A stretch of DNA of 64,000 bases from Alphaproteobacteria bacterium (GTDB lineage Bacteria > Pseudomonadota > Gammaproteobacteria > Burkholderiales > Burkholderiaceae_C), in the NCBI GenBank assembly GCA_030054175.1, contig JASGCM010000007.1:62001-126000 (forward strand), in the 5' to 3' direction. The first letter of the stretch is position 1. Each line of letters starts with the position of its first letter. A program made the position numbers and the translations under genes. Shown one piece after another: positions 24,393-36,859 of the stretch. The notes beneath the pieces are model-generated. The model ran no database searches. It had not been told where the DNA came from and saw only the letters and a program-made list of their open reading frames with translations.

Positions 24393-26285
24393 ATGGCCAT
24401 CCCTCAAGGTTTCATCCAAGACTTGCTCGCCCGTGTCGACGTGGTCGATGTGGTGGGTCGCCATGTCAAACTGAAAAAAGCTGGTGCCAACTATTCGGGG
24501 TTGTGTCCGTTCCACACCGAAAAATCCCCCTCTTTCACAGTCAGCCCCAGCAAGCAGTTCTTTCATTGCTTCGGTTGCGGCAAAAACGGCAATGCCATCG
24601 GTTTCCTGATGGACCACGCGGGCATGAATTTCATTGAAGCCGTCAAAGAGCTGGCGCAAAGTTGCGGCATGACCGTGCCTGAAGAGCAGCGCTCACCGCT
24701 AGAGCGCGAACAAGCCCAACAGGCGCGCCAAAAGCAAGCCACACTCACCGAGATGCTGGAGAAATTCAACACTGCCTATCGCCATCAACTGCGGCAATCG
24801 ACCAAAGCCATAGACTACCTCAAGGGCCGTGGACTGTCCGGTGAAATCGCGCGTCAATTTGGTTTGGGTTACGCACCACCGGGTTGGCGGTTCTTGGCAA
24901 GCGTATGGCCGGACTACGCCGACCCCATGCTGCTGGATGGAGGCATGGTCATCGACAAAGACGCGCAAGCCGAGTCCGCCGACGGCCAGTCGGAACACCG
25001 CCGCCACGACCGATTTCGCGACCGCATCATGTTCCCCATCCGCAACGTCAAAGGCGAGTGCATCGGCTTTGGCGGTCGCGTGTTGGGTGATGGCACGCCC
25101 AAGTACCTGAACTCGCCCGAAACACCGGTATTCAGCAAGGGGCGCGAGCTGTACGGCCTGTACGAAGCACGCCAAGCCATCCGTGAAGCCGGTTATGTCT
25201 TGGTGACCGAGGGCTACATGGACGTGGTTGCCTTGGCGCAACTGGGCTTTCCCAACGCGGTGGCCACGCTGGGTACAGCCTGCACCACCGATCACGTGCA
25301 CAAACTCTTTCGCTTCACCGACTCGGTGGTGTTCAGCTTTGACGGCGACGCGGCTGGACGACGCGCGGCCCGCAAGGCGCTGGATGGTGCCCTGCCCTAC
25401 GCCACCGATGTGCGCAACGTGAAATTCTTATTCCTGCCCCCCGAGCACGACCCCGACAGCTTCATCCGTGCCCACGGTGCCGACGCCTTCGCTCGCAGTG
25501 TGGGCAGCGCCATGCCGCTGAGCCGCTTCATGATGGAGTCGGCGCGCGAAGGCTGTGACCTCGACACTTCCGAGGGCCGTGCCCTGTTGGCCAGTCAGGC
25601 CAAACCCCTGGTGGGCGCCATGCCCGAAGGGGTACTGAAGTCTCAATTGGTGTCTGAATTGTCCGACATGGTCCAAATCGGCGCGCATGAGTTGCTTCGC
25701 TTGTGGGGGACTGGTGGCGCGGGTGCGTCCGCCAAAAGCGAATTTCGCCGCCCAGCGTCAGGGCAGCCCTCCAGCGGTGCTGGCCAGGGCGCCAAATGGG
25801 GGCGTCGTCCTGCTTCATCCTCGGGAACCAACGCCGCCCATCGTGCCAGCGGTGGCTTGCGACGCCAGGCCAGCAGCCGAGAGGATCGAGCCATCCAATT
25901 GCTGTTCATCCAGATGTCGGCCTGGGAGGACCTGTCGGCCAACCAGCACGCCCTGCTGTGCGGCTTGCCTGATCCCCACGGCGTGGCCTTGCGCTGGCTG
26001 GAGCTACAGTTGCACGAACACGGCGCCATGCCATGGTCGGCGCTGTACGAGACCCTGACCGATCACCCGTTGCGCGATTGGATTGCCCGCATCGTTCTGG
26101 CCGCCCCGGCCGAGGTCGAGTTTGACCAAGCCGAGCTGCACAGCATCTTGCTGGAACTGGAAAAAATCGCGGTCGCAGCTGAGCTCAACGCCATCACCCC
26201 CGAGGTCGGGCGCGACCCCGCCTTGTTCGAACGCTTTCGCCAATTGAATCAACGACTCATTCAACTCAAATCAGGCCAGAGCTGA
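24393..26285 (+). CDS. dnaG: DNA primase
   Basis: Synthesises RNA primers at the replication fork. The zinc-binding domain is complete (CPFHTEKSPSF...FHCFGCG, residues ~40-65), followed by the RNA-polymerase basic motif region, the TOPRIM fold (VTEGYMDVVALAQLGF and FDGDAAGRRAARKA) and a C-terminal helicase-binding domain. The linker before that domain is Ser/Gly/Arg-rich (about residues 455-500). 630 residues from the ATG at 24393. It forms the dnaG-rpoD pair of the macromolecular synthesis operon; rpsU is not upstream here. Confidence 0.96.
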   Translation: MAIPQGFIQDLLARVDVVDVVGRHVKLKKAGANYSGLCPFHTEKSPSFTVSPSKQFFHCFGCGKNGNAIGFLMDHAGMNFIEAVKELAQSCGMTVPEEQRSPLEREQAQQARQKQATLTEMLEKFNTAYRHQLRQSTKAIDYLKGRGLSGEIARQFGLGYAPPGWRFLASVWPDYADPMLLDGGMVIDKDAQAESADGQSEHRRHDRFRDRIMFPIRNVKGECIGFGGRVLGDGTPKYLNSPETPVFSKGRELYGLYEARQAIREAGYVLVTEGYMDVVALAQLGFPNAVATLGTACTTDHVHKLFRFTDSVVFSFDGDAAGRRAARKALDGALPYATDVRNVKFLFLPPEHDPDSFIRAHGADAFARSVGSAMPLSRFMMESAREGCDLDTSEGRALLASQAKPLVGAMPEGVLKSQLVSELSDMVQIGAHELLRLWGTGGAGASAKSEFRRPASGQPSSGAGQGAKWGRRPASSSGTNAAHRASGGLRRQASSREDRAIQLLFIQMSAWEDLSANQHALLCGLPDPHGVALRWLELQLHEHGAMPWSALYETLTDHPLRDWIARIVLAAPAEVEFDQAELHSILLELEKIAVAAELNAITPEVGRDPALFERFRQLNQRLIQLKSGQS

Positions 26286-26339
26286 GTCGCCTGGGGGCCA
26301 GGGGACATGAAAAAATCCCCATCAATCAACGTCCTGCGG

Positions 26340-26345
26340 TATAAT
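26340..26345 (+). promoter_or_regulatory. Candidate -10 box upstream of rpoD
   Basis: A perfect TATAAT in the 250-base gap between dnaG and rpoD, about 190 bases before the rpoD start. No convincing -35 hexamer is seen at 17 bases, so this is a tentative internal promoter of the dnaG-rpoD operon. The rest of the gap shows nothing clear. Confidence 0.35.
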
Positions 26346-26535
26346 CCAATTTCAGGCAAGCGCGACAGCAGCACCTCCGGGCCCGGCCAACAGTGACCAC
26401 AATGGCACGACTCGCCACCTTCACCGCAAGGACTGCATACCAAATGTTCGCCCATCCCACTTGCCGGTGATCCCTTTTTTCTTTCAACACCCGCGCCTGT
26501 GCTGAGGGTGCCTTTGTTTTGCCAAGAGGATGGTC

Positions 26536-28998
<2,463 letters not shown>

Positions 28999-29055
28999 AG
29001 CATCTGATGGACTCGGCCAGTGGCCGGGTTTGGTCTGAGCCCTTCGCACTGAAAC

Positions 29056-29087
29056 AGACCCTGCCCTGGCGGCAGGGTCTTTTTTTT
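29056..29087 (+). terminator. Rho-independent terminator of rpoD
   Basis: A perfect 10-bp stem AGACCCTGCC / GGCAGGGTCT with a 5-base loop followed by eight T, 57 bases after the rpoD stop. The T run touches the stop codon of the convergent aroE gene. Confidence 0.92.
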
Positions 29088-29929
29088 CAGGTCAGCGGCA
29101 CCGTCAGTTGTCGGATCAACTGCGCAGTGTCCGGGCGCACGCCGCGCCACCAGGTAAAGGCCTCGGCCGCTTGCTCGGCCAACATGCCAACCCCATCGGC
29201 CAGGTTTGACACACCGGCATCGCGGGCCAGGCGTAAAAAGGGCGTCAGGCCCTTGCCATAGGTCAGGTCATAGGCCAAGGCGCGAGGGGCGAATACCGAG
29301 TTAGCCAGCGGCGGCATCTGACCACTCAAGCCCGCAGAGGTCGCATGCAACACCACGTCAAAAGCACGGTCTTGCAAGTCAGCATAACCCACACCCTGCA
29401 CCTGCGATGCTTGGGCTTGCGCAGGCACATGGAGACGCGCGATATCGACCAACTCACTGGCTTTGTTCAGTGTGCGATTGACCACCACCAGTTCGGCTGG
29501 CGCACAAGCCAGCAAGGGCAGCAAAGCGCCTCGCGAGGCACCGCCCGCCCCAACGATCAACACCCTCTTGCCCACCAGCGGCATATTTAAATTCACTTGC
29601 AAATCCCGCACCAGACCCACACCATCGAAGTTTTGCCCCAGCACGCGTTTGCCTTCAAATTTCATGGCATTGACCGCCCCGGCCAAGCGGGCGTCCAGCG
29701 ACAGTTCGGTGCAATATGCGCAAGCGTCGAGCTTGAATGGAGCCGTCACATTCATCCCCAAGCCGCCTTGGGCGCGAAACGCATCCACGCTGGCGACAAA
29801 GCCTCCGACTGGACCCAAGATGCGGTCATACTCGATTTGCTGGCCACAGGCACGGGCAAACTCGCCGTGAATGAACGGCGACTTACTCTGCTCGATGGGG
29901 TTCCCGATGACAGCGTAACGCTCTCTCAT
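29087..29929 (-). CDS. aroE: Shikimate dehydrogenase family protein
   Basis: An NADP-dependent oxidoreductase of 280 residues interconverting 3-dehydroshikimate and shikimate, or quinate analogues. The substrate Ser pair is in NPIEQSKSP, the catalytic Lys in NVTAPFK, the Asp in NFDGVGLVRDL, and the dinucleotide loop is GAGGASRGALL. It follows pmdC by 5 bases in the same direction, so it is probably the last gene of the protocatechuate operon. That suggests a catabolic role feeding shikimate or quinate into protocatechuate rather than, or besides, aromatic biosynthesis. Whether another aroE exists is outside the view. Confidence 0.88.
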   Translation of the reverse strand: MRERYAVIGNPIEQSKSPFIHGEFARACGQQIEYDRILGPVGGFVASVDAFRAQGGLGMNVTAPFKLDACAYCTELSLDARLAGAVNAMKFEGKRVLGQNFDGVGLVRDLQVNLNMPLVGKRVLIVGAGGASRGALLPLLACAPAELVVVNRTLNKASELVDIARLHVPAQAQASQVQGVGYADLQDRAFDVVLHATSAGLSGQMPPLANSVFAPRALAYDLTYGKGLTPFLRLARDAGVSNLADGVGMLAEQAAEAFTWWRGVRPDTAQLIRQLTVPLT

Positions 29930-29934
29930 GACAC

Positions 29935-30888
29935 TCAGATCAATTGTTGTTCCAACTGATGCAGCACCTGGTAGCAGGGCAACACGCTGGTCACGCTGGC
30001 ATTGGGCTCTCGGCCTTCGCGGATAGCGGCAAAGAACTCGCGATCTTGCAATTCGATGCCATTCATGGACACATCGACTTTCGAGACATCCACCTTCTCT
30101 TCCTTGCCGTTGAACAGGTCATCGTAGCGGGCGATGTAGGTGCCAGTGTCGCCGATGTAGCGAAAGAAGGTGCCCAAAGGGCCGTCGTTATTGAACGAAA
30201 GCGACAATGTGCAAATGGCGCCATTGGCGGCCTGCAACTGAATGCTCATGTCCATTGCAATGCCCAGCGCAGGATGTATCGGCCCCTGAATGGCATTGGC
30301 TTTCACGACCGGACTGCCACACTGGTAAGCAAACAAATCGACGGTGTGGGCGGCATGGTGCCACAGCAGATGATCGGTCCAGCTGCGCGGCTGACCCAAT
30401 GCGTTCATATTGGTGCGACGGAAGAAATAAGTCTGAACATCCATTTGCTGGATGTTGAACTCGCCCGCCTTGATCTTGTGATGCACCCACTGGTGGCTGG
30501 GGTTGAAGCGTCGAGTATGACCGCACATGGCCACCAAACCAGTTGATTTCTGCAAATCGACCACTTGCTGGCCGTCGCGCAAGACATCGCACAGCGGAAT
30601 TTCGACCTGCACGTGCTTGCCGGCTTTCAGGCATTGAATCGATTGACTGGCGTGCATCTGGGTCGGTGTGCACAAAATCACCGCGTCCAGTTCCGGCAGC
30701 TTCAACGAATCAGCCAAGTCGGTGGTGACGTGGCCGATGCCATACTTGGCGGCGACTTCACGGGTTTTGTCCAGCTCACGCCCAATCAGCGAAATCACTT
30801 CGACTCCGTCAATCAGACGGATGCCGTCGAGGTGCTTGATGCCAAAGGCTCCGGCACCAGCCAGCGCGACTTTGATGGATTTGCTCAT
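29935..30888 (-). CDS. pmdC: 4-carboxy-2-hydroxymuconate-6-semialdehyde dehydrogenase (PmdC/LigC)
   Basis: A Gfo/Idh/MocA-fold NAD(P) dehydrogenase of 317 residues, matching LigC length. It would oxidise the ring-cleavage product of protocatechuate 4,5-dioxygenase to 2-pyrone-4,6-dicarboxylate. The Rossmann motif ALAGAGAFGIKHLDGI opens the protein, the family EIPL (EKP-equivalent) follows HVQVEIPLCD, and a His-rich helix WTDHLLWHHAAHTVDL sits mid-protein. The assignment leans on its position directly after pmdB. The start is ATG 30888, 10 bases after the pmdB stop. Confidence 0.9.
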   Translation of the reverse strand: MSKSIKVALAGAGAFGIKHLDGIRLIDGVEVISLIGRELDKTREVAAKYGIGHVTTDLADSLKLPELDAVILCTPTQMHASQSIQCLKAGKHVQVEIPLCDVLRDGQQVVDLQKSTGLVAMCGHTRRFNPSHQWVHHKIKAGEFNIQQMDVQTYFFRRTNMNALGQPRSWTDHLLWHHAAHTVDLFAYQCGSPVVKANAIQGPIHPALGIAMDMSIQLQAANGAICTLSLSFNNDGPLGTFFRYIGDTGTYIARYDDLFNGKEEKVDVSKVDVSMNGIELQDREFFAAIREGREPNASVTSVLPCYQVLHQLEQQLI

Positions 30889-30898
30889 GATGCTACTT

Positions 30899-32216
<1,318 letters not shown>

Positions 32217-32247
32217 GGAGTTCTCCTCAACGAAATTGGGTTCACGA

Positions 32248-32268
32248 AATTGGGGTCAGACCCCAATT
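32248..32268. repeat. Palindromic repeat, copy 7 (with a preceding half-unit)
   Basis: A perfect palindrome with a central A, directly after the pmdD stop codon (32271) and inside the pmd operon, preceded by a partial unit (GAAATTGGG at 32232-32240). In the transcript it would form a hairpin between pmdD and pmdA. Confidence 0.92.
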
Positions 32269-32270
32269 TC

Positions 32271-33188
32271 TCAGCTCACTTCTTCCGGCCAATACAGGCG
32301 CATGGGGTTGTCAACCAACAAACGGCGCTGTAGCTCGGCGGTTGGGGCGATGTGGGGGATGAAGTCGACCAACAGGCCGTCATCGGGCATGTGGTCTTTT
32401 AAATTGGGGTGCGGCCAATCGGTACCCCACAAGACGCGGTCGGGGAAGGTCTCGACGATGCGCCGGGCAAAAGGCACCACGTCGCGGTAAGCGGCTTGCT
32501 GGCCGTTCAGGGCGGGCGGGCCGGCCACAGACAATCGCTCGGGGCAAGAGACCTTGCTCCACACATTGGGGTGCTGGCGCATGAATTTCAAAAAAAGCTC
32601 GAATTCAGGGCCATCGACGGGCTTACTCACGTCCGGTCGGCCCATGTGGTCGACGACCACGGCGGTGGGCAAAGCGGTGAAAAAATCCCATAACTTGGGC
32701 AGGTCGACAGCCTCAAAATAAATGACCACATGCCAGCCCAATTTGGCGACCCGTGCGGCGATCGCCATCAACTCGTCCTTGGGCGTGAAATCAACCAAAC
32801 GCTTGACAAAATTGAATCGCACGCCACGCACACCGGCCGCATGCAACTGCTGTAACTCATCATCGGTGACGCTTCTTCGCACTGTGGCGACGCCACGCGC
32901 CTTGCCCCCCGAGGTCAGGCAGGCATCGACCAAGGCGCGGTTGTCGGCGCCATGACACGTGGCTTGCACGATGACATTGCGTCCAAAACCCAGGTGGTCG
33001 CGCAAGGCAAAGAGTTGTGCTTTGGATGCATCGCAGGGCGTGTACTTGCGCTCGGGCGCATAAGGGAATTGATCTCCGGGCCCAAAGACGTGGCAGTGGG
33101 CATCCACGCTGCCCGCAGGCAACTGAAAACGTGGGCGACTGGGTGCGTTGTACCAATCCAACCAGCCGGGGGTTTTGTCAAAGCTCAT
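32271..33188 (-). CDS. pmdD: 2-pyrone-4,6-dicarboxylate hydrolase (PmdD/LigI)
   Basis: An amidohydrolase-superfamily lactonase that opens 2-pyrone-4,6-dicarboxylate to 4-oxalomesaconate (metal-independent in LigI). Motifs are VDAHCHVFGPG near residue 30, QATCHGADN, VRGVRFNFV, VVDHMGRPD and GTDWPHPN near residue 255, all typical of LigI. 305 residues from ATG 33188, which is preferred to the first in-frame ATG six codons upstream on length and an AGGA at a workable distance. Confidence 0.93.
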   Translation of the reverse strand: MSFDKTPGWLDWYNAPSRPRFQLPAGSVDAHCHVFGPGDQFPYAPERKYTPCDASKAQLFALRDHLGFGRNVIVQATCHGADNRALVDACLTSGGKARGVATVRRSVTDDELQQLHAAGVRGVRFNFVKRLVDFTPKDELMAIAARVAKLGWHVVIYFEAVDLPKLWDFFTALPTAVVVDHMGRPDVSKPVDGPEFELFLKFMRQHPNVWSKVSCPERLSVAGPPALNGQQAAYRDVVPFARRIVETFPDRVLWGTDWPHPNLKDHMPDDGLLVDFIPHIAPTAELQRRLLVDNPMRLYWPEEVS

Positions 33189-33291
33189 GGTCGTTTGTCC
33201 TGGCAATGTGTCAATCGGGTTTGATTTGTGCTTCTCGCACCAAAGGAAATGGCGAGCCTGCGCCTGCGACGCTTGAAATCAATCATCGGCT

Positions 33292-33975
33292 TCAATCGAT
33301 GTAACGCAGACCCAACTGGGCCAGCGGCTCGCGCATCTTGTACATGTCCAGCCCCAAAACGCCCGATGCCAGCTTGGCGCGCTTGTCCCCCTCGTTGGCC
33401 TCTCGTGCCTGCGCGGCCTGCAAGGTTTTGTCGGCCAGGGTTCGGGGCACGCAGACCACACCGTCGTCATCGGCCACGATGACATCGCCGGGCATGACCG
33501 AAACGCCAGCCACCACCACAGGGATGTTCACCGAACCCAAGGTCGCCTTGACCGTGCCCTTGCTGCTGATGGCCTTGCTCCATACCGGGAAAGGCATCTC
33601 TGTCAGCACGCGCACATCGCGCACACCGCCATCAATGATCAGACCTGCGGCGCCACGCGCCTTGAACGAGGTCGCCAGCAAATCACCGAAATACCCGTCG
33701 GTGCAATCGGCCGTGACGGCCGCCACCACCACGTCACCGGGTTGGATCTGCTCGGCCACCACATGCAACATCCAGTTGTCTCCCGGATGCAGCAACACCG
33801 TCACAGCTGGCCCGGCGATCTGCACGCCGCTGAAAATCGGCCGCAGATAGGGTTTCATCAATCCCACCCTTCCCATTGCCTCGTGGATCGTGGCAGAGCC
33901 CATGGCGGCCATGGCCTGGGCCGTGGCCAGCGGCGTGCGTTGGATGTTGCGATAAACCACACCGAGTTCGTACAT
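33292..33975 (-). CDS. pmdF: 4-carboxy-4-hydroxy-2-oxoadipate/HMG aldolase (PmdF/LigK)
   Basis: An RraA-fold, divalent-metal class II aldolase, 227 residues, cleaving 4-carboxy-4-hydroxy-2-oxoadipate to pyruvate and oxaloacetate. The family features are [12 protein letters not shown] (start of the fold), the substrate loop [33 protein letters not shown] and the Arg-Asp metal/substrate motif DGGVRDV. It lies between pmdE and pmdD as in Comamonas. Confidence 0.93.
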   Translation of the reverse strand: MYELGVVYRNIQRTPLATAQAMAAMGSATIHEAMGRVGLMKPYLRPIFSGVQIAGPAVTVLLHPGDNWMLHVVAEQIQPGDVVVAAVTADCTDGYFGDLLATSFKARGAAGLIIDGGVRDVRVLTEMPFPVWSKAISSKGTVKATLGSVNIPVVVAGVSVMPGDVIVADDDGVVCVPRTLADKTLQAAQAREANEGDKRAKLASGVLGLDMYKMREPLAQLGLRYID

Positions 33976-33994
33976 GACAATCCCTTTCAGCAGA

Positions 33995-34045
33995 AATTGG
34001 GGTCTGACCCCAATTGTTGTGACCCCAATTGTTGTGACCCCAATT
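33995..34045. repeat. Palindromic repeat, copy 8, plus two tandem half-units
   Basis: A full palindrome (33995-34015, central T) is followed by two exact 15-base tandem copies of GTTGTGACCCCAATT (34016-34030, 34031-34045). The block fills the pmdE-pmdF gap inside the operon. Confidence 0.93.
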
Positions 34046-34051
34046 GTTTTG

Positions 34052-35098
34052 TTAGAGGCCGCGCGCTTTCAATTGGATATCCAGACGCGAGAAGACGCGA
34101 CGGGCGTTGCCTTCAAAGACCTGATAGCGCTGAGCGTCGCTCAGGTTGGGCGTGGCCTGCACATAGCGCTTGGTATCGTCGAAATAATGCCCGGTTTCCG
34201 GGTCGATGCCTCGCACAGCACCGATCATCTCGGAAGCGAACAAGATGTTTTCGACCGGAATCACCTTGGTCAGCAAGTCGATGCCGGGCTGGTGGTACAC
34301 GCAGGTGTCGAAGAATATATTCTTCAGCAAATGCTCTTGAAGCAGCGGCTTTTTCATTTCCTGGGCCAAGCCACGGAAACGGCCCCAGTGGTAAGGCACC
34401 GCGCCACCGCCATGTGGTATGAGGAACTTCAGAGTGGGGAAGTCCTTGAACAAATCGCCCTGGATGCACTGCATGAACGCGGTGGTGTCGGCGTTGAGAT
34501 AGTGCGCACCCGTCGTGTGGAAACAACTGTTGCAACTGGTCGAAACGTGGATCATGGCCGGTATGTCGTACTCGACCATCTTTTCGTAAATAGGGTACCA
34601 ATGCCGATCGGTCAAAGGCGGGCTGGTCCAGTGCCCGCCCGATGGGTCGGGGTTGAGGTTGATGCCGACAAAGCCGTATTCCCTGACACATTTCTCCAAC
34701 TCGGCGATGCAGGTTTTGGGATCGGCGCCGGGCGACTGCGGCAGCATGGCCGCGCCAATGAAGTGAACGGGAAAGAGCGTTGAGACGCGATGGCACAACT
34801 CGTTGCAAATGGCGGCCCAGGTGGCAGACACCTGAAAATCGCCAATATGGTGCGCCATGAAGGAAGCGCGTGGACTGAAGATGGTGATGTCGCTGCCGCG
34901 CTCTTTCATCTTGGCCAATTGGTTGAGCTCAATCGATTCACGCAACTCGTCATCGCTGATCTTCAGGTCGGCGACTATGGGTTGTTGCCCAGCGCCACTG
35001 AAGGCGGCAATCTGCTGGTTGCGCCAGTTCTCCAACGCCTTGGGGGCGGTGGTGTAGTGGCCGTGAACGTCGATGATCAGGGGTTGGGTGGTGCTCAT
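34052..35098 (-). CDS. pmdE: 4-oxalomesaconate hydratase (PmdE/LigJ)
   Basis: An amidohydrolase-superfamily hydratase of 348 residues that adds water to 4-oxalomesaconate to give 4-carboxy-4-hydroxy-2-oxoadipate. The first metal motif [10 protein letters not shown] is at residue 8. Other conserved stretches are [34 protein letters not shown] and [18 protein letters not shown]. The start overlaps the ModA-like stop by 4 bp (ATGA). Confidence 0.92.
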   Translation of the reverse strand: MSTTQPLIIDVHGHYTTAPKALENWRNQQIAAFSGAGQQPIVADLKISDDELRESIELNQLAKMKERGSDITIFSPRASFMAHHIGDFQVSATWAAICNELCHRVSTLFPVHFIGAAMLPQSPGADPKTCIAELEKCVREYGFVGINLNPDPSGGHWTSPPLTDRHWYPIYEKMVEYDIPAMIHVSTSCNSCFHTTGAHYLNADTTAFMQCIQGDLFKDFPTLKFLIPHGGGAVPYHWGRFRGLAQEMKKPLLQEHLLKNIFFDTCVYHQPGIDLLTKVIPVENILFASEMIGAVRGIDPETGHYFDDTKRYVQATPNLSDAQRYQVFEGNARRVFSRLDIQLKARGL

Positions 35099-35808
35099 GA
35101 CAATGCGGACATGCCGTGTTGAAGTTTGAAGGGAAGCGCCGCGATCGAGGTCAGGAAAGCGACGAAGGATTCGACTTGGGCGCGTCGGGCCGGATCTTGG
35201 GCCAGGGCCCGGGGCACGCCGCAAGAGAAAATGGTGGTATAGCCCACCGGGTCGGGCAATGGACCCAGCACATGAACGCCATCGATGCCGATCATCTCGC
35301 TGCGTTGCTGAAAGCCAAGGGCCACCTTGCCTTGGGCAATGTATTGCGCCACGGGAGTGCCGGGCGGCGGCACCACCCGGCGCTGGGCCAGCAATTCACC
35401 CATGCCCCAGCCCTGGATCAGCTTTTCGACATAGGCGCCCGAGGGGCCGGTGGAAATGCCCAAGGTCGGCGCGTCGGACACCGCCTGACGCAATTGAGCC
35501 TCGGTCGCAATGGGCGGCGCGGCGACTGCCAAGGGCACGGCAACCACCACGGTCGAGAGCACCCAGTCCAAACGGGTGCCGGCCAACACATGGCCTTGTT
35601 CAATCAAGTTGTCGATGGCGTCACTGGCCAAGAGCACCAGGTCAAACGCCTCGCCGGCCGCGACACGGCGGGCGGCATCGACGCCACCGACCGATTCGAT
35701 GTGCCAAGCCGGCCCACCCTGGCGGGCATAGTGCGCCGACAGAGCGGCCAGCAGCTGTCGCGTGGCCATGGAAGAGATGCCACACAAAGGAGGCGGATTG
35801 GGGTTCAT
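35095..35808 (-). CDS. ModA-like substrate-binding-fold protein, no signal peptide
   Basis: A 237-residue protein with the two-lobed fold of molybdate-type binding proteins: VDAARRVAAGEAFDLVLLASDAIDNLI, LGISTGPSGAYVEKLI, GKVALGFQQRSEMIGIDGVHVLGPLP. It lacks an export signal and there are no modB/modC genes nearby. It is the promoter-proximal gene of the pmd operon, coupled to pmdE by an ATGA overlap, where other organisms carry a 4-oxalomesaconate tautomerase. Its role is unknown; ligand sensing or an isomerase step is speculative. Confidence 0.75.
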   Translation of the reverse strand: MNPNPPPLCGISSMATRQLLAALSAHYARQGGPAWHIESVGGVDAARRVAAGEAFDLVLLASDAIDNLIEQGHVLAGTRLDWVLSTVVVAVPLAVAAPPIATEAQLRQAVSDAPTLGISTGPSGAYVEKLIQGWGMGELLAQRRVVPPPGTPVAQYIAQGKVALGFQQRSEMIGIDGVHVLGPLPDPVGYTTIFSCGVPRALAQDPARRAQVESFVAFLTSIAALPFKLQHGMSALS

Positions 35809-35876
35809 GACTTCATTTTAGAAAGGCTGTTGCCTGACAACAGAGCGGCCGGGAACTATCAGATATTCAATAAGAG

Positions 35877-35897
35877 TATATCGATTCAATTGATATA
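35877..35897. promoter_or_regulatory. Putative LysR-type operator between lysR and the pmd operon
   Basis: TATATC, nine bases, GATATA: an AT-rich inverted repeat with ATC-N9-GAT geometry in the 115-base divergent gap, a usual place for a LysR regulator site. TATACT on the minus strand nearby is a plausible -10 for the operon. Confidence 0.45.
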
Positions 35898-35923
35898 AAA
35901 TTTTTGCAAATACTGGAGTCCCC

Positions 35924-36859
35924 ATGGACCTCAAACAGCTAGAGTCATTCGTCCGCGTGGCCGAGTTGGGCAGTTTCACCCGGGCAGCGATCGCCCTGGG
36001 GGTGCAACAACCCCTGCTCAGTCGGCATGTGAGGCAACTCGAAGTCGAGTTGCGGCAAAACCTGCTCGACCGCAATGGCCGGGGAGTCACCTTGACCGAA
36101 GCCGGACGGGTGTTGTTGGAGCACGCCAGGGGCATCTTGCACCAGGTTGAGGTGGCACGAGAAGACCTGGGTGCGGTGCGCGGCGCCTTGGGCGGTCGGG
36201 TGTCGATTGGCTTGCCCCCCAGTCTGTCTCGATTGATCACCGTGCCCTTGTGTCAAGCCTTCAAGCAAAAATTGCCCGGCGCGCAACTGACGCTGACCGA
36301 GGGGTTTTCGCTGCAAATGTACGAGGCCCTGCGGTCGGGCCGCCTGGACATGGCGGTGCTCTACAACCCCACCATTTCACCTGAACTGGAAACCAGTTCG
36401 CTGCACGAAGAATCGCTGATGCTGATCGGCAGTCCGGCGGCCATGCGCCAGCACGCCCTGAAGGCCAAAACCGAATTGACCTTGCAGCAGGTCTCCGCCC
36501 TGCCCCTGATTCTGCCCAGCCAACCCAATGCTTTTCGTTTGCTGATTGAGAGTGAAATGCTCAATGCCCAATTGCGCCCAAGGGTGGTGCTGGAAGTCGA
36601 TGGATTGAACGCGATTTTGGAATTGGTTCGAGAGGGTTTGGGGTTTGCCGTGCTCCCGCCCTATACCTTATCCAGCCATGTCCCCAGCAACGATTTCAGC
36701 CTCCACCGCATCACACGTCCCAAATTGATGAGCCAACTCAGGTTGGTGTGGTCGGCGCGACGCCAACTCACACCCACGCACCAAGCGGCCATTGCCATCA
36801 CGCAAGAGCGGGTGTCCGATGCCCTGCGGGGCTTTATCCAGGAGATGAAGGGCTGGTGA
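35924..36859 (+). CDS. LysR-family regulator, probable activator of the pmd operon
   Basis: A 311-residue LTTR with the N-terminal winged helix (LKQLESFVRVAELGSFTRAAIALGVQQPLLSRHVRQLE, residues 3-40) and a periplasmic-binding-fold effector domain. It is divergent from the ModA-like/pmd operon, the classic arrangement for a pathway-specific regulator. The effector is probably protocatechuate or an intermediate, by analogy. Its 3' end overlaps the convergent PAP2 gene by 26 bases. Confidence 0.9.
   Translation: MDLKQLESFVRVAELGSFTRAAIALGVQQPLLSRHVRQLEVELRQNLLDRNGRGVTLTEAGRVLLEHARGILHQVEVAREDLGAVRGALGGRVSIGLPPSLSRLITVPLCQAFKQKLPGAQLTLTEGFSLQMYEALRSGRLDMAVLYNPTISPELETSSLHEESLMLIGSPAAMRQHALKAKTELTLQQVSALPLILPSQPNAFRLLIESEMLNAQLRPRVVLEVDGLNAILELVREGLGFAVLPPYTLSSHVPSNDFSLHRITRPKLMSQLRLVWSARRQLTPTHQAAIAITQERVSDALRGFIQEMKGW

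Noticed and set aside
36834-36859. 26-base convergent overlap of lysR and PAP2 genes
   Set aside because: Seen clearly, but such 3' overlaps are ordinary in compact genomes.
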